A stretch of 64,000 nt of DNA from Tyto alba (lineage: Eukaryota; Chordata; Aves; Strigiformes; Tytonidae): positions 16,119,386 to 16,183,385 of the forward strand of contig NW_024881330.1 in assembly GCF_018691265.1 (NCBI RefSeq). The letters are read 5' to 3'. Below, one piece after another: positions 34,661 to 45,747 of this stretch (position 1 is its first letter; each line of letters opens with the position of its first letter). Made by a program: the position numbers and the translations under genes. The notes beneath the pieces were generated by a model. It searched no databases, was not told the origin of the DNA, and worked only from the letters and a program-made list of their open reading frames with translations.

Positions 34661-37130
34661 CCTGCGTAAGGGAAGGCTGGGGAAGGGCAGGAATTAATTG
34701 CTGTTAAATGCTCCCTTTCTTCCTTCAGCTCAGCTGCCCTGGTTTTCTGTTTCCACCTTTCGTAACTCAGACTGTTGAAAGCTATCCTGGTGCAAGAGAT
34801 GGTGAACACGGTGGGGTTTTCCCTCGTCCTTTGTGCATTTTGCCTTCCCTGTTAGGACTGCTACTACAACACCTACTGAGTTTTATTAATAAGAAATACA
34901 AGAAAACAGCAGATTGAAGGGGTTTAGCAAAGAATGAAGCCATCTTAATAGAGGTGATCCTTGCAGAGCTTAGGTGGAAGAATGTCTCCTGAAGTTGGTT
35001 TTGGCTCTTGACTTTGCTGCTGGATGTTCTTGTGTCAGCTCATGTCTCATACAATTGATATTACTCACAAGGACATAAAGTGGGGAAAAAATAGTTACTT
35101 GAGCTTCTGAAGGATAGAAGCATTGTTTGTTCTCCTTTATCTTTCCCAAGTGTCACCAGAACACTGTATAGCTGTGTGAAGGAGGCTCAGTATACCAGTA
35201 ATGAGAAGGAAGATCATAGTTTTGGGGTGAGCTTTGAAGCCTACTTGGCATTTATTAGTGATAGTCCCCAGTCATTATCTTGGAGTTACACAGTATAGTA
35301 AATGTTTGGGAAGAGGAAGAGTAACTTATTTGTGTATGGTGGCTCTTATGAAAGAGCAAATTCGAATTAATTAGAGTATTTCTGGAGTATTCTCTTCAAC
35401 TGTGTGTCTGTGTTTGTGGTGCACATGGCATTTTCAAGGAGTCATGAAAGCTGACTGGTCATCAAACATAGCCCTGAAAATACAGCAACTGACAGCAGAC
35501 TGCTACGGTTGCAAGTAGGCAAGGAGCCAGATGGACAGTGGTGTGTGTGTGGCTTTTTATCAGCAAGTTTGAGGGAACAGTGAAAAAGGAAATAGTTAAG
35601 AACAAGATACAGATTAGCACCTTTAATTCTACTCCTGTGGGTATAAAAGCTATTTTATCAGTTTTGAACTTAATAACACCTGTTAAATTTGATTTCTTTG
35701 GTTCCTGCTTTAGTGAAATGAAGAGAACAGATGTTTCAAAACTGTTCTTTATCAGATGTATAACCTGCTTTGTGAACTACTGTTCATTCAAATCAACTAT
35801 GAGTGGTTCTGATGGTCTGCTTCAGACAGTCCAACAAATACATGTGAATACTTTATGTTTTTTTTTTTTTTTTTTTTTATCTTGTCCTTGTGTATTCTTC
35901 TGGTACAGCACAGTGGTGTCTCTTGCATAGAGTCTGTACGGAGGAAGGTAACTTCCAGTGGAAAGCTTTCACCTTTCCACTTGCTGAAGATGTCTCCCAA
36001 TGGATCTTACCCAAGGTGTTCTCAGGACACTAACAGTGGTTCACAAAGTTCTGTGACATCTGTGGTGAAGAGAAGGTGTTAGCATAAATTTGCTTGCTTT
36101 GTAAACAAAGTAGCTCCTGTTGCCAGTCCTCAGAATGTCTTACTGGAATTATGCTAGAACATTTATAATATCTTACTGATTTAAATGTCTTGTCTGTGCT
36201 TTCACAAAGTAACAAGACTACATCAGTCAACTTGATGATGACCAGGGTGGCTGTGTGTGAAACCGGGGATGAATTTTGGTGGGCATAAGGGGAGGTAGTG
36301 AACTCTTTCTCCACTGGTGCTTCATCTCTTGGCAGTGGCATAAGTAATCCTTTCAACTGGGGCTGCTTTGAAAACAAAGGCATGCTATGTAGGTTGCTTT
36401 TGGGTCTGGGTATGACAAATAGAAGATGCATCAGTCTTCTGTATGTGTGAGAGTGTGAAAGTACTTTTAGAAAACTTGTTATTTCAGAAGAGAAGTTGTT
36501 CTGAATGTCAGTCTGTTACCTTAAAACATAATGATGCAGCAATACCTACTTTTCTGGCCTCCTTTTAAAATTTGGTACAAGTAGCACATCCTATAGTTAA
36601 CGTCTTTCTTATTTTAATCTGATTAATTCCTTATTTTATTATGTAATGATGTAGTTTGGATTTAGATCAAATGCAGTTTGTTTCAGGTAACGCAATAGTA
36701 AATTAAAAAGTACTGCCATGGCAGGAGTAAAAGCCAACAAACAAACCCTAACTAATAGCCTAAATTTGCATAACTTTAAAAAATGTTAATACTATTACAT
36801 TATTCTGCAAAAATAGCAGCTAAATTTAGGAAGATTGAGGGAGAACTGTATCACATTGTCAATGATAACGTGATTGAAGTACCTAAACGCTTGTTTATAA
36901 AATGCTTCTGAAATTAAATGTGAATGTAGATTTCCAATCTTCACAGTTTGACAAAAAAGAGAGGAAAAATACAAGTCTGTACCCTTTTCTATCAGCTTTT
37001 CTGCTAGATAGTTAAGTTCTCAGTCATCAAATGATATATGGCTAGCTACTGTACAGAACGATAATGAGATTCCAAGTATTTTATTCTATTTTTGATAACT
37101 TTAATGTAGTTTTGTTTTCTGATTAATTTT

Positions 37131-37200
37131 TGAGATATTTGTAGCAGACAAATTATCTAAGCATACGGTTATATTGGCAGTTTTGAATTAGGAATGCCTT
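37131..37200 (+). repeat. Dispersed repeat, copy A
   Basis: Copy A shares most bases with 37957-38021: TTTGTAG, CAAATTATCTA, GCATAC, TTATATTGGCAGTT, AATTAGGAATGCC in the same order and spacing, with one three-base indel. The family is not recognised. Confidence 0.7.
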
Positions 37201-37956
37201 TTGTAAGATGTAATAAGCAAAAGTGGGTGATATTCTTCATCCAGTTCAGGAATACAAGGAATGACCGCAATATTAAAGAAAATTTACTCTATCCAGTTGC
37301 TTTTATAACACAGAAAAAACCCACTGATTGCATGTAGATTCAGAGCCATTGATGTTGAGGAGGTTTGTTAAATAAGGCACCTTTGCAATGCTCTCTTTTT
37401 TGGAACTGGTCATTTTCTGAATTAGTTAATTTGGGTATTGCAGTTTAGACAGTGATAAATAGAAATATGAGAGTTCTGTTATTCCTTTTAAAACAATATT
37501 GTGATCTGCTTTGGGTTTATTTAGTAGCAAAGATTAGTAGTGGCAGCCTGTGCTTGTTCTACAGATCACTGAATTAACTCGTCCCTATTGAGCAGGGATG
37601 TGTAGTCTATATAAGAATTTGTACCGCTGTAAAGGATAACATGGGTTTACTTGCATATTATGGAAAGTCCTAATATGTCACTGGTTTATGCCATCATGAA
37701 GTGCTTGGGCTGATTCATCATGTGTTGGTTCAACAAACAAAATATCCCATGTAATTGTAAGTTTTTACATGGAGCTTGTGTTGATATGTGTGTCAGAAAA
37801 ATGATATGCTTAATGAATCAACCTATAGTGAAAGCAGTTTACAATGTAGGTGGTCTAGTCTTTCTAGGAAATTAGAAATCTCAGGGTAAAAAAATAACCC
37901 TCCAGAAACTTATATTTATAATGTGCTTTTTCTTTCAGATATAAGGTTTCATGTAT

Positions 37957-38021
37957 TGAGAGATTTGTAGTGGTCAAATTATCTATGCATACAATTATAT
38001 TGGCAGTTAATTAGGAATGCC
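37957..38021 (+). repeat. Dispersed repeat, copy B
   Basis: Partner of copy A, 826 bases downstream in the same orientation. Similarity stops shortly after AATGCC on the right and at TGAGA on the left. Confidence 0.7.
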
Positions 38022-38219
38022 ATTAGGTTTTTGACCATCCTGAGAAAAAGATCAGAAGATGACTGCAACACATCACATTTTGTTGTCTTTGCTTCCTGTT
38101 GCAGAAATTTTAATAGAGATTCCATCATATTCTGTTCACTCAAGTAGCCCAAAGAAAACTTGTGTTCACAGTAGTGGTGATCATATGCATAGAATATTTC
38201 TGTCTCTTGTGTTTTTTTG

Positions 38220-38246
38220 TTTTTTTTTTTTTTTTTTTTTTTTTTT
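38220..38246 (+). repeat. Poly-T tract (27 T)
   Basis: An uninterrupted run of 27 thymines on the EIF3H sense strand, followed by a T/G-rich low-complexity stretch to about 38300. Confidence 0.95.
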
Positions 38247-40651
38247 GTTTGTTTTTAATTTGTTTGTGTGTTGGTTTTTTTTGGTTTTTTTTTACTTCTT
38301 CCTTTCTTTCTGTATGGCTGTGGGTAAGTAGCCTTTTTCTGTTTCTGCTTTTTTTGGAGATTAGGATTTAACTGATCACTCAAATTTGTGATGATTATGA
38401 CTACAGAGAGCTTTGTGAAGACTCTTAACATGCCTTCTGGAGGTCTTAGAAACAGTAATTGTAAATTTTACAGTGAGTGTCCATCTGTAATAATTACAGA
38501 AGAACAAATGATGCTTTTAATACAAGAAGTGTGTGTGTGGGGAATCATGACTGGGTTTTTGCAGTTTGGTTTGCAGTAGGCTTTTGGACCTAATTAGAGC
38601 TCCCACTTTCTTAAAGCTATTTGTCCATTTGGAGTAGTGTAAACTATTTTTACCTTGTGTGAATTGCTTTCTAAAGGCATTTTTAGAAGGTGAGTGATCT
38701 TATTCTTCATATAGTCTCTTTGCTCAGCTGTTTACTTGCATGGAGTCCATAAGGAAGAAATAAGTTTAGTTTCTTAAGTTTAGTAAAATTATCAGCAACT
38801 TTGGAAGTACAGGTGGAAGAACATACATGAGTGTGGACATCATATAAGTTTTCTTTCTATAGGGAACTAGACTAATAATTCTGCTGACTCAGTGTCTTAT
38901 GTTATTGGAACGTGTATCTGATGTGGTCACCTCAAGCTGTTTTGTAGTTGTTTGAAAAGAAATACAGGGTTAAGATCACCTTATGATCATCTTTTGCCAT
39001 TTGAGAATGTGAGTTTAAGCAGTATTCAGACATAGGAAGACTAAAAATTACATTGGTTTATTATTAGTTCTGGGGCTTCTGCATACTCTCACCTGCTTGG
39101 TGATAGGTCAGAGCAGCTAGTTCCAGATGTACCAGCTGCATTCACAGTTGATTGCAACTGTAATTAATTGCAGGCATGTCACTCAGAGATTGAAGTTGTG
39201 ACCGGACATCTAGGAATCCTTGTAGATAATTAAATTTTGTCTCTGTTCACTTTTTCATTGAAAGAAAGAGTATATAACATATGCTTTTTCTAAGCTTCAC
39301 ATGTGGAAGAGACAACTCTGGTGTGTGTGTGTGTGAGGAATGCATAGAAGGAAAGAACATAGGCTTTCTTCCCAGTTGCTCCTGTGCAGCAGATTGTCTG
39401 ATCCCTTTTTCCTGCTGAATGGGGAAGTAGCAACCGATATAACAAATGTTGTAATTTGTAGCTTTTACTACACTTGATGGAGGCCCTTCTGATTTTTTTT
39501 TTTTTTGTCTAGCTAGCGGGGTCCAGGTATATGAGAACCATATTATAGCTTGAACAGTTAGTATTTCTGACAAAATTAATGGGTGTAGTTTAGACGAGGT
39601 TGTGCACGACTTTGTGAGCCATTTCTTCAGTGCTTATAAGCTTGCTAGATTTTCAGTTTCACAGCAAGGGGCTCAAAGGCCACTCTCAGGATCTTCCCTG
39701 AAGGGGTAATGATTATCACATGCTGTTTGAAATAAATGTACAGCACTGCCATAATTTGCTTACCTTTTTTTTTTTTTTTTTTTTTTAATTTATTTTTTTT
39801 TCTTTCTTGCAAGAGATGTTGATGGACTCTTGTTTGTTGTATTTCTAGAAATTCTTTAGTGTGGCTGAATTTTTTGGAATTCAGCTGCTGAAATTAATCA
39901 GATTTGGTTCACTGACCTTATATTCTTTTCCTTCAGTAAGGTGCAATAAATTTCAAACTGTAAGCTGATGGATTTTTAGAACATAAGCAGTAGTTTTTCC
40001 TTTGAATGGAAAGAAATTTTCAGGTTAGATGAATAGATACGACAGTCTTCTTTTATGAGTACCTACCTGTGCCGTCAAGTGACCTCCTGTGTTAATCTAC
40101 AAAAAGGAAAAATGCTCGTGCCTTCCTTTTTCTTGCAAGAAAGCAAGGGAGAACGTTTGGTTACCAAATGATTGCATTTAGTGATGTCAAAATGCAGAAT
40201 TAAGTACATATGTTTGCTGGAACTTTTACAAGACTTAGAGTCTTGTTATCTAATAACCAGTCTGAGTGATCTGAATTTGTAAATTTGGGTATAAATACTA
40301 ATTGTCCTTATTTCTACAAAACTGATCTTAAGTCCAAAGTTCAAACTTCAGTCGCATACCTAAAACTTTTGTAGCTGTCCCTAAAAATCACATATTTTCT
40401 GGGAGTGGGGTTAGTGGGGCTGTAGTGTTGATTTATACAGATAGCTATATTGAAAATATCCTTTTCAGGGAATCACATGAACAACTGCTTCAGGTTTTTT
40501 CATATCTTCATGTTTGTTTTCTGTCCTGGGTTGAGTGAGTGGTGGAGTTTTTTGGTGGCAGGGGAGGGGGCTATAGGGGCGGCCCCCTGTGAGAAGCTTC
40601 TTTCAGCTCCCCCAGCTCCACGTCAGCTCCACTTCTGTTTGGGAAATTGAG

Positions 40652-40686
40652 CCAATCGGCTGCGCCTCTGCGATAACGTATTTAAG
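40652..40686 (+). promoter_or_regulatory. LTR core promoter (CCAAT and TATA)
   Basis: CCAAT at 40652-40656 and TATTTAAG at 40679-40686, spaced as in RNA polymerase II promoters. Both face the same way as EIF3H. Activity is unknown. Confidence 0.6.
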
Positions 40687-41010
40687 AAGGGACGTGGTGA
40701 CAGGCAGTCGGACTGGTGAGGAGGAGTTACTGCACCTGCATGAACACCAAGGTCAGTGGAGGAACGGAGGAAGAAAGGAGGGGGGAGGTGTGCCGGAGCA
40801 GAGACCCCCCTGTATCCTGTGGTGAGACGGCAGGGCGGCCCCCCCTGCCACCCATGGAGATCTACGGTGGAGCAGACATTGATTTATGGTCTGTGTTTTT
40901 CGCCTGGATGATCAAGGTTCTGTGCCCGAAGAAGACCAGGGTCATGTGGGAAAAGGCAGCCCCGCTGCTGTAATTCAGCGCTGGGAGGATTGCAGCATGC
41001 GGGGGAGTCC

Positions 41011-41192
41011 CACGCCGGAGCAGCTCGGGAAGGGCTGCAGCTGTGGGAGGGAATCCAGTCGGAGGAAGTTAGTGACCCATGACGGAGCAGTGTGGGGAAC
41101 GCTGCGGCCCATGGGAGGAATTCAAGTCGGAAAAAGTTTGTGGAGGACTGTCTCCTGTGAGAGGGGGACCACGATGGAGCAGGAGGAACAAG
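41011..41192 (+). repeat. Imperfect tandem repeat inside the solo LTR
   Basis: Three diverged units begin CACGCCGGAGCAG (41011), CATGACGGAGCAG (41078) and CACGATGGAGCAG (41170). The first two also share CTGYRGC...GGGAGG.AATYCAGTCGGA.RAAGTT. The third is cut short. Confidence 0.7.
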
Positions 41193-41399
41193 TTCCGGAC
41201 ACTCCCCTCACTGAAGATGAAGGGAAGTGGCAGAGCTGACTGCACCCCCCATTCCCTGCCCCTGCGCCACTGGGGGAGGAGGCAGAGATATTGGGAGCAG
41301 AACTGAGCCCGGGAAGAAGGGAGGGATGGGGGGAGGATGTTCTCAAGATGTGGCAATCCTTCTCACTGTCCTACTCTGTTAGGTGTTGTTAGTGTCCGT

Positions 41400-41405
41400 A
41401 ATAAA
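41400..41405 (+). terminator. LTR polyadenylation signal AATAAA
   Basis: AATAAA within the LTR, followed by GTATGTTATTCTTTT, a GU/U-rich downstream stretch. If active it could end EIF3H transcripts early inside intron 1. Confidence 0.6.
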
Positions 41406-42273
41406 TGTATGTTATTCTTTTCTTCCCCTAACGAGTCTGCCTTTTGCTCGTGACCATAAAGGGGGATTTTTTCCCCATCCCAGTCCTATCTCGAACCCCA
41501 AGCCTGGCTCTCTGTCCCTTCTTATTGCTGGAAGAGAAGGGAGAGAGAGTGGCTGGGTGGTGGTTGGCTGCCGACCAGGCTCAAACCACAACATTTCCTT
41601 AAAGCTAACAAACATCATCTTTCCTCTTTTTTATTCTTTGTCATATAATCATTTAGGATCTGTATTATACCATGGATAATATAACAAAAGAAAAAATTTC
41701 TGTTTTTGTTTGGTGTTATGGATGTGCCATGAAACACTACTCTGTTGTATAGGGTTTCAGATGTAAACCCACTTGTGGAATATTGCTGTTTTCTTCAGAA
41801 TCCTGTTATTTACTTGCTTTCCAGTGGAAAATTTGAAATGAGGGAGGGTGAAAAGGAAATAGGGTGTTAATTTTGTGCTGATTGGATTAATGATAAAGGT
41901 ACTCGGATTTCTTGCATCTGCAATTTTAAATAAGAGCCTTTAAAATAATAGAAGAGTATAGGATGAACAGTTCTGATGAGCTGCATTTCCTGATAGTTAT
42001 TTATTATCTCTTAAATTGTAAGGTTTTTTTTTTCCAAAATTTCAATTCCGCTGTTGCAACTTCTGTTTGGCCTCTTTACATATGCACTGGATTGCAGCCT
42101 TTAACTGCATGACTGCCAACAGTTTGCTCTGTAGTACCTTGCATCCTTTCTCTTGTGCAGCAAAGTGAGCAAATGAGGCAAAGAGGACAGAGGAACTCTG
42201 GTACTAAAGTAACTGTGCTGTGACCATGAGAGCAGATGGAGCGAGTTAGTTTGTCATTAAAAAATCTTTCAGG

Positions 42274-42353
42274 TTTCTGCATTATTACAACTCAATTTTG
42301 CAGGGTAACTTTGTTTCTGCATTATTACAACTCGGTTTTGCAGGGTAACTTTG
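42274..42353 (+). repeat. 40-bp tandem duplication
   Basis: Two head-to-tail 40-base units (42274-42313 and 42314-42353) differ only at two adjacent bases (CTCAATTTTG versus CTCGGTTTTG). The near identity suggests a recent event. Confidence 0.95.
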
Positions 42354-43132
42354 TTTCCTGTTTATAGTAACTGTAGCATTTGCTGTTACAATATTAGTGC
42401 TCTTTTCAACAAAGTAATCATATGTATGATAACATCATATAGGCTCAGAGTTACATTGTTTTACTGAAGGTAGCAGGCTGCTGGCTGTAGGGTGGTGTGA
42501 CACCTTGGCTGTTTTTCTTCCTTTACAGACTGGTCGCTCACCGCTACTGTTGCAAACTTGTTCTCTTGGGTAAGCTTTTTCCTGAGAAACCTGAAAGTTT
42601 AGTTTTGTATAAGGACGTAGCATGCAGATTCTCCAGTTTTTAAATTGTCTACTGTTGGGAGTACTGGGGAACGATGTAGTTCTAATAAGAGATCCTGAAT
42701 TTCCATCAAATCTTGGAGACTTTTCTAGAACGCTTTTTAAGTGAAACTTCTAACCCTACTCAACTATCTGAAGTTGCACTTACCGAGGGCCTCCTCTGCA
42801 TAATTCTGCAGTTCTCACAATTTTAGTAGTGATATCAGGAAAGATATAAAACTGTGAAAGCAGAGATGAGCTGGTGTATCACTTGGAGACATAAGATCAG
42901 GCAGGATAAATAACAATTTTACTAGATGAGCATGAAAGTTTTTGTAATATGGAAATGGAACTAATATTCAAAACCAGAGTTACTCCATGTGGTGGATTGT
43001 GGGTTGTGTCTGACCGCTAGTATGTAGGTAATGGATATATGGAAACTTTCTCCTGGGAAAATAACAGCTGTGGGTTGGGAGTTGGGGATCTTTTAGAAAG
43101 GCAAGTGTGCTGGCTGCTAGACCAAGTAAGTT

Positions 43133-43133
<1 letters not shown>

Positions 43134-43167
<34 letters not shown>
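43134..43167 (+). repeat. Poly-T tract (34 T)
   Basis: The longest homopolymer in the window. Similar runs in this intron lie at 35858-35878, 39765-39786, 44221-44256 (one C interruption), 45582-45600, 52331-52349 and 53589-53616. Confidence 0.95.
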
Positions 43168-43169
<2 letters not shown>

Positions 43170-44223
43170 TGATCAAGTTTGCCTTCAGAGTAGTCACAAG
43201 GAAGTATGTTTTTACTGGGAAGCTGTTTCTTTATTTGGAGATCCTCTGCATGACGATGTTCTAGGAAGAAGAGTAAATGTAAAGGAAAATAATTCCTCAT
43301 CTAACTAAATACTTAAGCCCCAATACATGATGACTTTTTTTTTTTTTTTTCTTTTTAAAATCCTAACCTCTTGAATTTATGTATGAATTCAAAGAATTAC
43401 ATCCAGTAATGCTTTTGGATAACACAATGTTGACTGATTGAATAAGGTTTTCTTATCCATTGCTCTTTCATAACAATATAACTGGAACCTTAACAACATG
43501 CTAAATCATTAATACTCCCATTTCATTAATGGTAATGATGTTTCCTTTTTTATTAAACCACTGCCTATGAATTCTTTAGTCTTATGCCCATTGCACACAA
43601 ATTTTACGTATTGTAGAAAGGAGCAAAACTTATGTAGGCTTCTCAAAATGACTGTAGGTTTCTATTCTTTTATCTTGATAGCTGCTAATGTGGAAAACCT
43701 TAACACTAGTTATAAATTGCCATTCTGTAGTTAATGAATGTTGCTAGAGCTTTCAACAGAAGCATTCCTGGACAACAGTGGGTGAGGGATACCTGAATCA
43801 TTAGGCCATCAATCTCTGAGATGATGGTGGAAGGCCATGGTAATATTCAAGGTGATCTTCTAATGCCAGCTAATATTTGTTCCAGCTACTTAATTCCATG
43901 GGTTTTTAAATATATATTTAGGTGTACTTAAAGTTTGTATAGAACTTAAGCTAAACCTTAAGATATCTTTGTCAGTTTACTTACATTAAATAAAAACATA
44001 CATTGGCTAAAATATAAATATGTCAGGAAGATGGTTAGAAGTTGTAGGCTGTGTCTGCATTTGTATTTGCACTGGTGTGGATATAGTGTAGATATTTTTC
44101 TTGTGTCAGATATGACTGCTTTAATCAAAGATTGTTACTTTAAGCTTCATTACATCATCCCTGATTTGGTGATGGTATAGTGTGCCTAATGGTTTGTATT
44201 TTCATCTGTGGTATTTAGAGTTT

Positions 44224-44255
<32 letters not shown>

Positions 44256-45741
44256 TACATAGATAAAAACACATAAGTCTATCTTTTTAAAAACACCTTA
44301 ACATTAATTGTTTTTCAACAGTTACGCTACTCATAGTTCTGGTATTTAAGTTGCTTGTGCCTTGTTTTCTTATTACCAGCCATTTTTGTTCTAAAGGTAT
44401 ATGATAGATAGGATTGTATCCCCAGCTGTTAATAGGGGAAGACTAGCTAGCTTCCAGGGTGAGGAGCTCTTTAGGATGATAAGCTTGAAAACAGTAAATT
44501 AAATTGTCATGTTTACTGAAAATCAGTTTTTGAGACTCATCTTGCAAGTGTTTGTTTAAGCACTTGTTAAAATGACAACTTTTGACACTCTTTGAAAGAA
44601 AGGAATCAATTTCGATAATATTTGAGTAATTAATATTATCAGTGAAGCCTGTACCAAACTGGCTAAAAATCTTTGATGTTTCTTAAGTTGTGAAGATTGT
44701 GCTTTTCCTAGCTTTTCCTGTGACTTGTTCCTTTCTCCATTATCCTTTCTGAAGACCTTGCAAGAATGCCCAGGCTGTATTCTGTCTGCTGTTCTCTGTA
44801 CCATGTCTTGACATTGTGGAGCTGCAGAATGGGATTTTAGGATATAACATGCCTGAGGCTGTATTGTGTTTTGTGTGTCCTCCAAAGGAGTTCAAATGGA
44901 ATTTTAAGTTGAAGTTTAATCTCTTTGACTTTTTCTTGACCTGTTTCCCTAAAAACTTAGATCAGGTTATGCTGGTACTGAGAGTTAGTGGGTGAATTGA
45001 ATACTAGCTTGATGTGTTCATGGATACCTTGAACCATGGAGAAGACAGAAGTGCATTGTATTAGTTGGGTGATGTGTATATACTTTCTATTAATCTTCAG
45101 GTACAGTGATGTGCACGAATCTAACCCAGAGGGGAACTTCTCATATACAATCTGTGCTTACATTACAAAGAGAAAGCACTGATGTGTGCTAGCAAGTTGA
45201 AAGGTCAACAACCTCCTTGGAGTATAACACATTTAAGGCTTAGTGAAGATTTCTTAACCTGAAATGGATAAAGTACCCACATTGTTATCGTCTGAGGATT
45301 AAAATTTCAGTGTGTTTTGTCAATGCATAGCAGGTATACTTGCTAACAGAGCACAAACTTTAAATAAATTGTAACAGCGCATTGGTGCACTCAGCATTTA
45401 CTAAGTGTCATGGTAATTATACTCTAGTGAGGCATTTAAAACTAGAACATCTGGTATCACTTCATACCATGAAACTAGTGTGCTGACAAAAGGAGTTAAT
45501 CTAAATGTGGAGGTGACTTAAATATGTTGAACAGTGATACACATCAAGACTTGAAGGGGAAAATATTATTTCAAAACAGCCTTTTTTTTTTTTTTTTTTT
45601 ACTGTGTGCAAGGAGAAATAATGTGTTGCCCTCTGCACTGCTGTCATTAACAGTTAAACTTCTCATTATTTTTTGTTCCAGTTATGTACATATCGAACTG
45701 GTCTCTTGCCTTGTAATTATGTATGCATAGCTGTTGAGAAC

Positions 45742-45747
45742 AATAAA
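45742..45747 (+). terminator. Candidate intronic poly(A) signal
   Basis: AATAAA followed within 10-40 bases by GTGTTTTTGTG and CTGTTTGGCTGTGTT, a good GU-rich downstream element. It could terminate a short EIF3H isoform. No transcript evidence is available here. Confidence 0.3.

Larger units (their letters stand above)
40522..41593 (+). mobile_element. Solo LTR of an endogenous retrovirus, sense to EIF3H
   Basis: A 1072-base element starting TGTCCTGGG and ending CCACAACA, flanked on both sides by TTTC (40518-40521 and 41594-41597), a 4-base target duplication. It contains a CCAAT box (40652-40656), TATTTAAG (40679-40686) and AATAAA (41400-41405), the usual order of LTR promoter and polyadenylation signals. 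No gag, pol or env sequence adjoins it, so it is a solo LTR left by recombination. The 117-codon frame inside it (40886-41239) is not a recognised protein. Relatives lie at 14311-14610 and 30650-30742. Confidence 0.85.

Noticed and set aside
34084..34809. 241-codon minus-strand frame opposite EIF3H exon 1
   Set aside because: Long frames are expected in CpG islands because stop codons are AT-rich. It is a shadow of the EIF3H exon and promoter.
35538..35930. 130-codon plus-strand frame in EIF3H intron 1
   Set aside because: It ends in a poly-T-encoded phenylalanine run and has no homology I recognise.
40886..41239. 117-codon frame inside the solo LTR
   Set aside because: It lies wholly within the LTR's noncoding tandem-repeat part and resembles no retroviral protein.
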